Of a stretch of DNA of 64,000 nucleotides, positions 1-11,332 are shown piece after piece. Source of the stretch: Euwallacea fornicatus (lineage: Eukaryota > Arthropoda > Insecta > Coleoptera > Curculionidae); NCBI RefSeq assembly GCF_040115645.1, contig NC_089562.1, positions 248,001-312,000 on the forward strand, written 5' to 3'. A model generated the notes under the pieces. The model did no database searches and was not told where the DNA came from. It was given only the letters and a program-made list of their open reading frames with translations. Position numbers and translations under genes: made by a program. Within the stretch, counting starts at the first letter, position 1. Every line of letters starts with the position of its first letter.

Positions 1-1080
1 GGCTGGAAACATAGGCCAAAGGGGCGGAAAAGGGAAACTTTATAAGTAGACTTTCGAGCGTCTATGTGCTTACCCATTGCCCCTGCCACTTCCATCGCCG
101 CCAATCGAGCCGTTCTAAAAACAAAAAATAAAATTATAAGTAAAAAATCATACGAAGGTGCCCGCGGGGGGCAGCCGAAGGATGGGAAACGATAACAACG
201 GTTTATTGTAAACACCAAAAAATGTAGTAACAAATTATTAAAAATATAACAGTGGTATATTAGCACAATTTTCTATACGTTGAAGCGCACTTACTAACTC
301 TTAGATACGCTTAATCTTAGGTACGACCTGTTAGGGACAAGACATCGCGAGGGGGTTTAAAGCACTAGAGGTTTGAGGGCGACTTTCGACCCTTTTGGCC
401 AGCAAAAGTGCAAAATAACCGCCATAGCTAGGAGTATATTGACTATCTTCGCATAGTATAGTTATACTACAAACTGCAACAATACTACAAATACAAACTA
501 TATTTTAGACAGTAGCTTATTGCCTATAAGTAGGGGGCTGATTATTATTTATTGATTGTTGGTCTGCATAAACAATTCACTATTTGTGCGACTTAATTTA
601 GGAATATAATCGGGCCGATATCGACCGAAACTTGTGTACGACCGGTCAATTTTCGCTTTAGCTTGAACGGTTAATCACCAGATTAGAAAAGCGTCACTTT
701 TCGTATTCTTACCTTTATTTGTGTGTATCGCGTGAAGAGAATATGGAATTAATTTCGTTATGCTTAAATGTTAACTATACTAATCGATATCGATATACAA
801 GTATCGTAGCACAATTCCAGCCATGCGCAGTTGAATCCCGGAATTAAAACGCAGTGATAGGTAAAACATCGCCGTTGACGTTCGGCAACACTATTCCGGG
901 TCAAATAAATCTCCGTTAGGGGCAATTTATCGATATTAGCCAAACATGGCTGGACTTGCTGATGTAACTTGTCAAATGGTAACTACATATTTTTCTCTAA
1001 TAATTATGGACGATATGGAATAATGAAATTTTCTTGATGATATGACGTGAATTGACTTGTTGAATGTTGCTGATATTCAC
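1..1080. other. 3' flank of the host gene
   Basis: This lies downstream of the stop codon of the minus-strand host gene and probably holds its 3' UTR. No protein-like reading frame or transposon end was recognised. Candidate minus-strand poly(A) signals (AATAAA, read as TTTATT on the plus strand) occur at 714-719, 548-553 and 202-207, so the transcript could end at any of several places. Confidence 0.5.
714..719 (-). terminator. Candidate poly(A) signal of the host gene
   Basis: AATAAA on the minus strand, about 360 bp after the stop codon at 1081-1083. It is the nearest canonical signal I found after the stop; alternatives are at 548-553 and 202-207. Assignment rests on motif and position only. 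Confidence 0.35.
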
Positions 1081-4000
1081 CTAAGTTTTAACATGAATCT
1101 CGTAGAAACTCTTCATCATCCCCAACATACTCACTTTCTCATCTGGAGGTGGAGCCGCCGGCTCCACTTTACTCTTCTCCTCCGCCTTTTTCTCCTTCAA
1201 AGTCTTCAACAGCTTCCACTTACTTCCAGGAGTATCTTTCTCCTTCGGAGCTTCCTCCTTGCTTGGAGTGGCCGACGCAACATGAATCTGTGGTATGTTG
1301 GGTTGCTCCTCCGAGCTCCTATACTGACAAGCCTCTCTGTTGAGCCTCTCTTCCTGTTCTTCGTTGGACAAATGACAACGTGCAAATTCGTCATTAATGC
1401 TCATTTCCATTTCGTCGTACTCGTCTGTGCTGTGATGGGGACTATCCGGGCCGGAAGTGGCCCCTGAAGATCTATCCTCCTCATCTTTTGATGGCTCTTC
1501 TAGATAATTCTTGCTAGGCTCTTCTTGCAGTTTCATCTCTTCCATTTCCGCCTCTTTCCGGTCCCTCTCCAATGACTCATGGTGGTAGACTTTGATCTTC
1601 TCGAAGAGAGCTGCAGCTTCGTCCAAGTGGAAAGAACCACGTTTTTCCTCTCGTTTTTTCGCTGAATTTACCGCCAATAAATTATGATCTTTCTCCTCTA
1701 AAACCCCATCCACAACCTTAGCTTTCATCCTTAACTCCCTGAGAACAAAGGACATTTTCTCTTTGACCTCCTCCTCTGGTTCGTAATCAGGTTCAGGCTC
1801 TTCCAGCAAAATAGTCCCCATTTCCTGTTCTAGTTCCTTGTGTCTCTCCATTTCCTCCAATTTCCTAAGCTCATAGCAATACCACTCGTCCTCACTATCA
1901 ATACTGTCCTCAGTGCTTTGCCTTCTGGATGAGACTCTTGAAGTGCTTCTCCAAGAGTGAGTGCTGCGGCTATCCTCATCATCTCCGCGATGACTGGGAA
2001 TTTCCAGGCTTTGCTGATGTTTTGGGAAAGTCCTCAGGGTGTTAGTGCAAAAGCTTGGACTTCCGTCTGTAATTTTAGGTTCTTCTAATTTATGATTTTC
2101 AATGCTAGAAGCGCTTTCTACAGATCTCTGTTCAATTACATGTTTTACCTCCTCCTCTTTGACATCATCCTCATATACCTCCTCAATCTTCACTTCAGAT
2201 TCTTCATTCTCAGTAAGTTGGTCATCTGTGAAGGAGTTAGAGTGCCTTTGTCTATATTTTCCCAAAGCTCTAGATACTGCGAATTCCATAGACGCTGCCG
2301 ATCCTACAACTACAATCATCTTGTTGTCCATGATGACGGTTTCATCACTTTTATCCGAAGACCCGCTGCTTTTTTTAGTATCTCCGATAGTGGGAAATAT
2401 GTTGCTACAACCGCTTCCCGGACTTTTTCCTGAGTGCTCCTCTTCAGATGGTAAGAGCTCTGAGTTTTCTTTGGGAGAAACCGTCACTTGCTGCAGCAAT
2501 TGCTGAGTTTCTTCCTCAGATTTGCTGCTTTTCCTGCTTTTGGGTTTAGGGCTGATTTTCGGGAATAATTCCCTTTCGAAGATGTTTTCTGACATGCTGT
2601 CCTCGCTTCTTTCATCCTCTGACACAACTGAGCTAGCCCTCTTTATCACCCATTCATTATCCGATTGTTCCGGATCTGAGAGAGATTGATGTGATCCGTG
2701 AGCTTTTCTTTTGGCTTTTTGAAGAATTCCTGAGACTGTAGACACAATGGGATTTCTCTTCTTTTTCCTAGCTACGTGATTTTTAGCAGCCGCATTCCTA
2801 CTCTTTTCCACCTCCTCTTTTTTAATTCCTCCAGGCAGAGAATAGGACCTATGTCTTTTGGAGAGATGCAGATCTGGCAACCAATTACTTACAGAACTCA
2901 TCGCGGACTTAAGAGTACTTCCCCTTTTCAGCTTCTTCTTCTCCTCCCTAGGAGCCGGCACATAGCTATTGTTGATAGTGATATACTCCCCGGATTGAGT
3001 CATGATAACCTCAATTCCTCCATCGAAATAGGCACCCCCTCTTTGTTGCACTACATACTCTGGTACATTCCGGTTTCTTAAGTCTAGATCCAGCCTGGCA
3101 GCCTCCTGTCTCTGCTGCCACGCCCTTTGGTGCTGTTCAATTTGCTGCTGGTTCTCGTAAATTGGCTGATTGGGCACTTGCCTCCTGTCCATGTAAGGAG
3201 AGTATCCGGTCTCCGAAGTTTCAGCAGACTTCATAGAACTCGAAGTACTTGCTGTGTCCTGAAGTTGAGGATCTTGGTTGGACCAACTCTCTCCTCCATA
3301 GCCCTCTTGAGACATTTGTGCTCTGGAGGAGTCATATCTACTTGAGGTCGGATAGTAACTTAAGGCATCAGTGATATTTCCAGTAGGAAACATTGTTCTG
3401 TACATAGCAGTTTTGTAGCCCTCATGGTTGGCTAGACCATCCGGAGCTTTGCTTGTGGAGTAGGACCTGGACAAAGACCTCCTCCTGCAATTGGTCTCTT
3501 CAGGTACAGAAGAAAAGGAGTTGTAGTAAGGCGCTTGTTCGTTGACTTCGTAAGGCTCCACCAAATCCGGGTAGTTGATGGTTTGGTTGATGTAGTCAGC
3601 GCTGTTGCTGGTGTAGACCGTGGTGTAGGAGTCTTTGTTGTTGCTGCCAGCAACCGAATAGATTGCTGGCTGAGCATTAGCGAGTGAATTGTAGCTCTGC
3701 TCAACCACTTTATTTCTATTGGGGCTGACATTGATGTCTGAGGCAGGTGCTGGAGCTGGCACAAAGGTTCCATAACCGTCCATTTGAATATTACTTGGCG
3801 ACCTCACGTTGGTAAAAGCAGAGAGAGGATGTCCCCCTGGTAACATCTCACTATTTTCTCCTATAGTGGAGTCTACAGAACTCTCAGCGTATCCCCTAAT
3901 TTTGGCTGGAGAATTCCCAGGAGTCTGGGGTTTGTTGGTGAATGCAAAATAATTGTAGGACTTATTTTTCGGAGACCCTGGAGACTTTTCCAGGCTCGAC

Positions 4001-5620
4001 CATCCAGACATAGACGATAGGCCAGAGTCACTCTTTGCCGCCACTATGTTCGAAGAATGGGACTTGCTTCTTTTAGGAGAGGTTTTAGGGGATTTAGGGG
4101 AATGGTGCTTAGAATCTTGATGTGTGATTGACGAGGAATCTTTCGGGCCTAGGAAGACATTACTAGCCATTAAAAATCCCTCATTAGGTGCCGGGGGAGG
4201 GGGACTCGAACTTGAAGCTTGCCTAGGGGTTTCTGGATCTAAATAACCGTCCTGTCTCGTCCTCACACTGCAAATCGACAATGTGGGGGACGGAGCTTTT
4301 TCCGACATTATATGGAAAATGTTGGGGGTTGAACAAGGGACCGCGTCATAGGTGGCGGGCATGAGAACTGATAGATCTAGGTCGCTACAATAGAATGGAT
4401 TTTTTGAGTTTCTAATAGCAGCTGCAGCTGCCGCTTCTGCGCACTCTACATGCTGTACCGCTGCACTATATGCTAACCGCCCGTCCACAGTAGAAAACGG
4501 TTCACTACTCGCAGTGTCTTGCCGCCTCCTTGGAGACGTTGGTGTCCGAATTCCGCCCGCCAAAGTTTCCGCTACTTCTTTGTCCGAATCCGTCACACTT
4601 AATCTCGAATTCGGACGGTTCGCGTACTGCGCATTGGACAGCTCAGATTTGGCCAGCATTACCAATTCGTTTTGATCACGCACGTCACTTGTAAATGTCC
4701 AATTTTCGTCATCTTGGTCTGCAGTTTGTTCCTCGTTGATTCCGCCAAGCGACATTGGAGACTCCAGCAGCTTGCGCTGCAACTGCTTGATGTTCACGCT
4801 GTCCTGTTGCAGTTTGTTGCTTAATCGGTCCAATTCGTTTAACTTTTCAATGGCCATGTGGTCGATGGAGTCGATTCTAGTCAGCTCCGCAATGTCTTGC
4901 TCACTGACGCAGGAGCTATTGCCTCTGTAGTCCTTGTAGTCCAAGGCACTGTAGATCTCTTCTTCAGTAATCGGGGTTTTTTTCTTATCAATTTCGTCCT
5001 CTTCTCGCTCCTCCCAAATCATATCGAGCTGACTTGATTGGACTGCAGGGTCGCAGCTCACCAACTCGTCCTCGTAGGCTTGATTGAGGCTGCGATAAAA
5101 AGCCTCATCTGGAACATGCATTTCGTCGATTTCCTGGATTTGTGGTTCGTGCGATCTGATGACGTCCAACCCTTCCTCCAGGCCATCTTCCACGGTGCCA
5201 TTGCCTAAGATTTCTCGAATAACTTCCAGTTCTCCTACAACAAAAAGTGTAGATCTAAGGCAGAAATAAAATAATTGTGATGGTACCTAATCTTCCTTCT
5301 AACATAGATATGGTAGGGAGGCCCCTGCCTCCTCCAGAGGTGTAAAAGTTCATCAGCTGAGAGATGACGCTCTGTTGCTCGTACAAAAGCCCTTCGAGCT
5401 TCTCCAGCCTCTCCCACATCTTAATGTACTCTTGACTGAGGAGATCCAACGCCCTCCAGGCGTATTTGAGTTCCGTTTCCAGGATGTTGAGGCGGGTGCC
5501 CAAACGGTCCATGTACTCATTGATCACGTGGTCTACATTGGCATCCGGATAGGATGAGGGCTGGTGAGGTATCGCGGGAGGCATATTGTCCGGATTGCCT
5601 GTGAGATGTCTATCACTCAT
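1081..5620 (-). CDS. Large disordered coiled-coil protein, two exons, 1495 aa
   Basis: Exon 1 is 5620-5287 and exon 2 is 5234-1081, joined across a 52-bp intron (5286-5235) with a GT donor (GTACCA) and an AG acceptor preceded by a T-rich tract. The intron is phase 1 and splits a glycine codon, and the join keeps one frame of 1496 codons including the stop. The ATG at 5620 has an in-frame TAA nine bases upstream, which supports this start. Residues about 30-92 form a strong coiled coil (DRLGTRLNILETELKYAWRA begins its core) and a second runs about 237-270. The rest is Ser/Pro/Glu-rich and looks disordered. A Lys/Arg-rich segment lies at about 880-960, a short hydrophobic stretch with IVVVG follows, and the C-terminal third is Glu/Lys-rich. 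No enzyme motif, signal peptide or membrane segment is visible. I do not recognise the family. A cytoskeletal or cortical scaffold is a guess from composition. Upstream noncoding exons and isoforms are possible. Confidence 0.85.
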
Positions 5621-7659
5621 TTTTCCTTAACGAATCACCTTGAGACTCGCACTACATACTCTTGCGAGGAGGGCGGTGCGTCATGATATGTTGTAGTGAG
5701 GTACGCGCGCTGAAAAGGACTTTAACGCATCAGTTAAAAACCACTGGATCCAGAGAGACTTCGTCCGAAGGACGAAGAAAAGAGATGCTACGGGATCTTG
5801 TTGGCGAGCACGGTAACGTAATGGAATATGCAACGGAATTATGCCCGAAATGCATACAGAAAGAAAATATGGGGAACAATGAAATATCTCTAAGAGAATT
5901 GTTATGGGATGCATCCAATGGAACGTTCTTCGAAAAGTCTATAGAAACATACTATTTAATGCAGGAAATAATAGAAGAAAGGGGTGAATCGACTATATCT
6001 CCTCGAGATAGTGTTCTGGTGTGCGCTTAATGGAGGAGGCTTTATGGGCGAAATGTATATACCACGCGTTTGAATTGCATCAAGAAATGTTAAAAAAAAC
6101 TGTAAAAATTCATGAATCCTGTAGAGTTATGCCTGTATGTTCCCAATGGAATCTGTTTTGATGTTACGTCCGAAATGTGTATACAAAAAAAACGTGGAAA
6201 AATGGAAATTAAATGAAATATGCCCCAATGGAAATGCCTCGGAATTATGTCTAGAAAAGGGACTTTGAGCTATGAAGTTTTGAAAGATCCAGTGGAAAAA
6301 TCCAGATTCTTCATTTAAACGGGGATTTTTTTTTTTTAAGTAAGATCCAATAGCTTACTTATGCATGTAGGAAGCGTGAGTTGAAATTGGAATCCTACTT
6401 ATGACAGTGCACTCATTAGGCTGGACATCATACCAGGTGGATCATCAATAGATTCACATTTCAATTGACACTCCCCATATAACATCTAAGGGCCGAATTC
6501 TTGAATCCGGGCAGTTGAACGTTCCCTGTAGTCGAGCTGATTCAATCAACAGTGTGCAGCTATATAGAACGTCAACAAACAGACGCCATTTCGACGTTAT
6601 TCCCCGGGAATTTTCTACTCCCCAGATTTAAGTATCTGACCCCAGGGCAGTATCTGAGTATCCTCGACCGCATTACTCACTACGATATGTACGGACGCAA
6701 AAATTCGTTGTCGAAGGACATAACTCCAAAAAGGGAGCGGTGCCACGTTTATTGGGCATCCCTTAATCGAAGGGCTACCGATGATGTGGTGGGGAAAATG
6801 CATCTTTCCCTGCCGGTGTCATGCGCGATCGATGACTTTGCGCGCATGTTCAAACGAGTTTCGACACGTTTCCGCGCGACACTAATAGTGAGCACTGTAA
6901 CGTATCCATTGTCACTAACACTTAACGGTTTGGCGTGGTGATAATTGCACTTCAGAGCTCCATGTGAATGCTGACCTGAAAAAATATATTAATTTATCTT
7001 GTTATTTGGAAATTTGAGGTTTTGCACCAGAAGCACAGGAGTTTATTTATTTGATGTCTTTTGCTACAAGAAGGTGCGTTGCTCGATTAATCTTGCGAAA
7101 GGTGATGTCGAGAGCATCGTTCTGTGGTATTGGCTTTCAAATTGACGTAGATTAATGTATAGGGATGCAACCGAAGCTTTACAAGTAAATTTAAACATCG
7201 AGTATCAGATAGATGAGGGGTGGGATAAAAGAAAAAATAGTTCAAGAAGGGACTGATGGGATTAATAAAAAATCTAATAAATAATTCAAGCCATCAGAGG
7301 TTTGCGGGCTATATAGCCTCAAAAATGCGTATAAAATCCCAACCAATGGAATGTAATCTAAGATAGAGTGACGGTTTTAATTAAGACTAATAAGCATTAT
7401 TCATAACTCCCAAATGGACGATAATTACACGTCGGCATGATCATAATTTCACTGCTGGAGATGTTTAATTATACAGGAAGAGCTGTCGAAGAATAACATA
7501 GCTGGCGCCGACCTAGATTTCGTATCTTTCCCACAATAGAATCCCGAGGGACCTTGGAGAGGGAACCGAGAATAAATTACAATAATAATTAATATCTTCA
7601 CTTCTGTTCGCGAAAATTGGGCGGAACCGTTTGTGACGGTAAAACACAGACTATACATA
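5621..7659. other. Upstream region of host gene, no recognised gene
   Basis: This is the 5' side of the host gene, so its promoter and 5' UTR should lie in the first part, but I see no defining element. A plus-strand open stretch near 5684-6030 begins with an ATG 64 bp from the host start and reads Met-Ile-Cys-Cys; it has a CPKC motif but matches no family I know. A phrase like CCGAAATG followed by TATAC recurs loosely near 5845, 6045 and 6170, suggesting a decayed repeat. A second open stretch at 6552-6941 is likewise unrecognised and is probably chance. Confidence 0.4.
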
Positions 7660-8539
7660 CAGGGTGGCCGTTCGAAAACGAGACACGCGCAGTTCTGAAC
7701 AGCTAGGAGAATATACGAAAAAACGTTGGGACGCGTAAAACCTATTTCTGAGGGGGAAGCATTTATGTAATTCGGACGCCCCTATCTGCGACTCCTAAAG
7801 CGGGAGGATGTTCTCCCCTTAAATCTTAAACGGAAAAGGGGGTCAAGTGACACCTCATTTTGAAGGTAATTTTGTGAACTTTATACCTTCGAGTTTCAAG
7901 TTTCTGTTGCCAGCACAACGAAGAAGGCGCCTTCTCCAAGAAGCGCAAATTGAGTTACTCACGTTTAGTTATTTTACCTGCTTCACTTTACAACAGTAAC
8001 AACAAACATTCGAATCAACAGTAGAGATTATATTTTACGTTTTGTAAATAAAAGCGAAGTTGCTACAAGTTAATTGAGTAAACTTTCGCAATGCCCACTG
8101 CCACTGAAAATCATGGCGAACTGGGGTCTTGTGTGAGAAACGAAAATAATTTTTTTCGATATGAAATGTTAACTGTACGAGAAATTTCCAAGAGATAAAA
8201 AGGTTGGAAAAAGAGCTCAATGTATCATAAAAAAAATCGATGCGATGTAGCTGTCCGGTGAAAAATTATGGTCATTTTTGTACCAACTCTCACCATTTGC
8301 ACACTGCGAATAGACATGAATGTTGCATAAAAATAATCCCCGTACTAATGAATAAATGCATAATGGGTTTTACTGAAATCCAGATATAGCCAAAAAAAAT
8401 ATATTTTTTTAAAGAACTTTGACCGTCAATAGCGCCTAAACTGGACACCTGTTTCGAATAACTTTTGAACCAAGTCTTAATTGGTCGACCCAAATAATCT
8501 TATGATACCCTTCTTGACGTGCATTTTCGGGACGCCCTA
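7660..8539. mobile_element. Decayed CAGGGTG-type element (candidate)
   Basis: The left end reads TA then CAGGGTGGCCGTTCGAAAA. The right end reads in reverse TAGGGCGTCCCGAAAATG, so the termini are imperfect inverted repeats flanked by TA. The left arm (about 7790-7900) resembles the left arm of the element at 55044-57695, including the phrase GGTCAAGTGAC. The two halves are not mirror images over their length, so this may be a composite or two partial elements. No transposase piece was found. Confidence 0.45.
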
Positions 8540-8934
8540 TATATGGTCAAGAGTATCGACTGTCATCATGCACTCTAAGCATTAAATTGCATTGTAACTT
8601 TGGTGCATGATGGCAATCCAGCGAATCAGCTTCGCGGTTCGTCAAAACAGATCTCACGTGGGTAAACAAGGAAGATCCCCGCCCAGAGGTGAGAGGACCA
8701 AAGTCCACCGCTACGCTGAATGAGACCAAAAAAACCGAAATAGTATCGGATTACTGAGTGAGGGTGAGTATTACGCAGTTTTCTAGAAATTAAACAGCAG
8801 AAAATAAAATTTGCTTGGACAGAAAGAAATGACAAAAGTTGTTCTCAGTATATTTTTGGAAAATACATGTTGATTTTTTTGACAGACAAGACATGCAAGA
8901 ATAGTTCCAGTAATATGACATATACAGGGTGTCC
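8540..8934. other. Short gap between elements
   Basis: About 395 bp between two transposon-like elements. I see no gene, repeat or regulatory site in it. Confidence 0.4.
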
Positions 8935-10080
8935 CAGAATAAGGGGGCCAACACTTAACCACACATTCCTTGGTCGAAAATATATCGATTCATGGTGATA
9001 TATACGAAATTTTCTCCTTCTGGAGATACAAGCTTTTAAAGTCTCACTTTTTTTAAAAAGCTTTGCAGATAAGCCGAAAGCGGCTAGATGGATTGCTACG
9101 AAATTTGGTGTATAATCTTTCTGCTTCTCCGGACACATTCGACGGGGCTTATTATGGTAAAACCACCAGGGGTAGTGGTCAATTGCTATAAGGTCGAATG
9201 ATAAATACACCAGAACTTTTTTATTCGTTCATGCAGACGGTTGGTTTTTTTTAATGAAATTCCCGGTCATTTACGCAACTTTTTTATCTCGTATTGAATT
9301 TTGATTTGAAGCCTCTATTAGACGAAAAAAAATTAAATTGTTGATAATATCACTCAATACACACCCTTCAGAAGGAAATAAAAACATACATTTCAATAAA
9401 CAATTAATTTAATAAGTGCTCAACGTGACCACCCCGTTCACGAATACAGATTCATACGTCGAAGAAAATAAAATTTTGAATCTTCCCAACATCATTGGAT
9501 CATTGCGCATTCCATCAGCTGCTTGCAAAATTCTATTTCTTAGGTAGTCTTCGATTTGAATAGGAACAGCATATACACGAGATTTTAGAGTACCCTAAAT
9601 GGAAAAGTCGCAGGGAGTTAGATCTGGAGATCTAGGTGGCCATTGAAGAGGGGCATCATTTCCTCTATTAATTTTTTTCGTCTAATGGAAGCTCCAAATC
9701 AAAATTCAATACGAGATAAAAAAGTTGCGTAAATGACCGGGAATTTCATTAAAAAAAACCAACCGTCTGCATGAACGAATAAAAAAGTTCTGGTGTATTT
9801 ATCATTCGACCTTATAGCAATTGACCACTACCCCTGGTGGTTTTACCATAATAAGCCCCGTCGAATGTGTCCGGAGAAGCAGAAAGATTATACACCAAAT
9901 TTCGTAGCAATCCATCTAGCAGTTTTCGACTTATCTGCAAAGCTTTAAAAAAAAGTGAGACTTTAGAGCTTGTGTCTCCAGAAGGAGACAATTTCGTATA
10001 TAAGTATATCACCATGAATATATATTTTTGATCAAGAAATATGTGGTTAAGCGTTTACTCCCTTGTTCTGGGACATCCTG
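8935..10080 (-). mobile_element. DD41D-related element with ~380-bp inverted arms
   Basis: The left terminus CAGGGTGTCCCAGAATAAGG and the right terminus (reversed, CAGGATGTCCCAGAACAAGG) are inverted repeats flanked by TA. The inverted match continues for about 380 bp on each side (8935-9316 against 9700-10080) with only scattered changes and small indels. The 380-bp centre carries a minus-strand transposase remnant. This long-arm, short-core plan suggests a foldback or internally deleted DD41D element that can be moved only by a transposase made elsewhere. Confidence 0.85.
9409..9666 (-). pseudogene. DD41D transposase, C-terminal remnant
   Basis: On the minus strand it reads QWPPRSPDLTP, the segment leading to the third catalytic aspartate of rosa/Visitor-like (DD41D) transposases. 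It continues to GTLKSRVYAVP and ends near a TAA at 9409-9411. The conserved FLWG is broken: the tryptophan codon is TAG. Only the last ~85 residues remain, so the piece cannot be active. Confidence 0.75.
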
Positions 10081-10259
10081 TATAGTTGACGATTTTTTCT
10101 GTTAAAAACTTGCGTATTTTACAAAAACGTAACCTTGACAATCTTATATCTAAGGTTTGAGGGTGTTACGTTGGTTTGTGTTCATTTTGAGGTCGTTTTT
10201 AGTAAACGATTTTAGAGATTTTGAGAACGTGGGGAAAAATTTGTCATGAATACGTGATT

Positions 10260-11180
10260 TAGATCCAACATCGAAGCGAAATTAGATTTTACTCTGGATG
10301 AATCCGATCCTTCGTTGAAAACTGTAAAATATTGAGTGCTAGAATTTGAACGCGGTCGTACGAGCTGCCAAGACGAACTCCAGAGTGGTCGACCCAAAGA
10401 CACACCAGATTCGATCCCTACAAATATCGCAGTGAACATCCACAAGGCTGCAGTGGAAAACCGTCGACTAAAAATGCGTGAGTCAGCAGACATGATGAGC
10501 ATTTTAAAAAGTACTGGACATCGCATTTTGACCAAAAAATTAGATTTGAGAAAATTTTTTGCAAGACGGGTACAGCGATTACTCACAATTGAACAAAAAC
10601 GGCGCCGGGAGAACGTTTCAAGGGAGCGTGTGGCAAAGTTGTGCAGCGATAAAGCCGAATTTTCGCGTCGATTTATAACTTATAGATGAAACATGGATCC
10701 ATCATTTGACACCTGAGACGAAAGAGCAGTCAAGACAATGGATTCAAAGGGGAGAATCGGCTTCAAAGAAGGCGAAAACCGTTCCATCTGCAGAAAAAGT
10801 TATGGCGTTGATTTTTTGGAACGAACGCGAGATAACTTTTATTGTCTATTTTCCTAAAGGAAAAACAATAAACGGGGAAGATTATACGAGTTTATTGCGG
10901 CGGTTGAGCAAAGAGATAATTAAAAGGCGACCGAATTTGGCGGAAAAGAAAAGAAGTCTTAGTTGATCAACACAATAGACGAAACCACTCTTCCGTCGTC
11001 GCGATGGCCAAGATCAATCAACTTGACTTCCAACTTTTTCTTTCGCCCACCCAATCGTCCACATTTAACCCTCTCAAATTATTTACGATTTTTAAACTCG
11101 AAAAAATGAGGCGGTGGAAAGAGAATTGCCAATAATGAAGAGGTGAGGTCCGAGGTTGATGCCTATTTCGAGACATTACT
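10260..11180 (+). pseudogene. Mariner (DD34D) transposase pseudogene
   Basis: Recognisable in order are an N-terminal stretch with FERGRTSCQDELQSGRPK (including the GRP linker), a frameshift near 10690, then DETWIHHLTPETKEQSRQW around the first catalytic Asp, KAKTVPSAEKVMA and GKTINGEDY. Another shift follows near 10960, then SVVAMAKINQL and a degraded FLF...LEKMRRWKE block. These are hallmarks of irritans/mellifera-type mariners. There are several stops and shifts, so it is dead. About 20 C-terminal residues lie beyond the Tc1 insertion at about 13877-13950. Confidence 0.8.
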
Positions 11181-11332
11181 ACACTGACTTTCAAAAAAAC
11201 CACAACACCAAGAAGAACACATCGTACACATTTGAAATTCTGGCAATACGTTGGATCGCGTAATGGATAAAAACGATTAAAATATCAAAAGAAAGTTATT
11301 GTGAATAAGTGAAAAAATTTAATAATAATTTA

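Noticed and set aside
1081..1095. Possible splice donor at the end of the host coding region (GTTAAAAC before the TAG)
   Set aside because: The TAG ends a long, clean frame and the donor context is weak, so I take the stop as real. An alternative isoform cannot be excluded without transcripts.
1057..4930. Plus-strand open frames opposite the host gene (for example 1057-1467, 2102-2506, 2776-3081)
   Set aside because: They are antisense shadows of a long real frame, begin with weak starts and have no family features.
5662..6030. 122-codon plus-strand frame with a CPKC motif just upstream of the host gene
   Set aside because: It starts at TTG, lacks a recognisable domain or splice context, and lies in loosely repeated sequence. 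I describe it but do not call it a gene.
6552..6941. 129-codon plus-strand frame
   Set aside because: No domain, no conserved motif and no neighbouring support; probably a chance frame.
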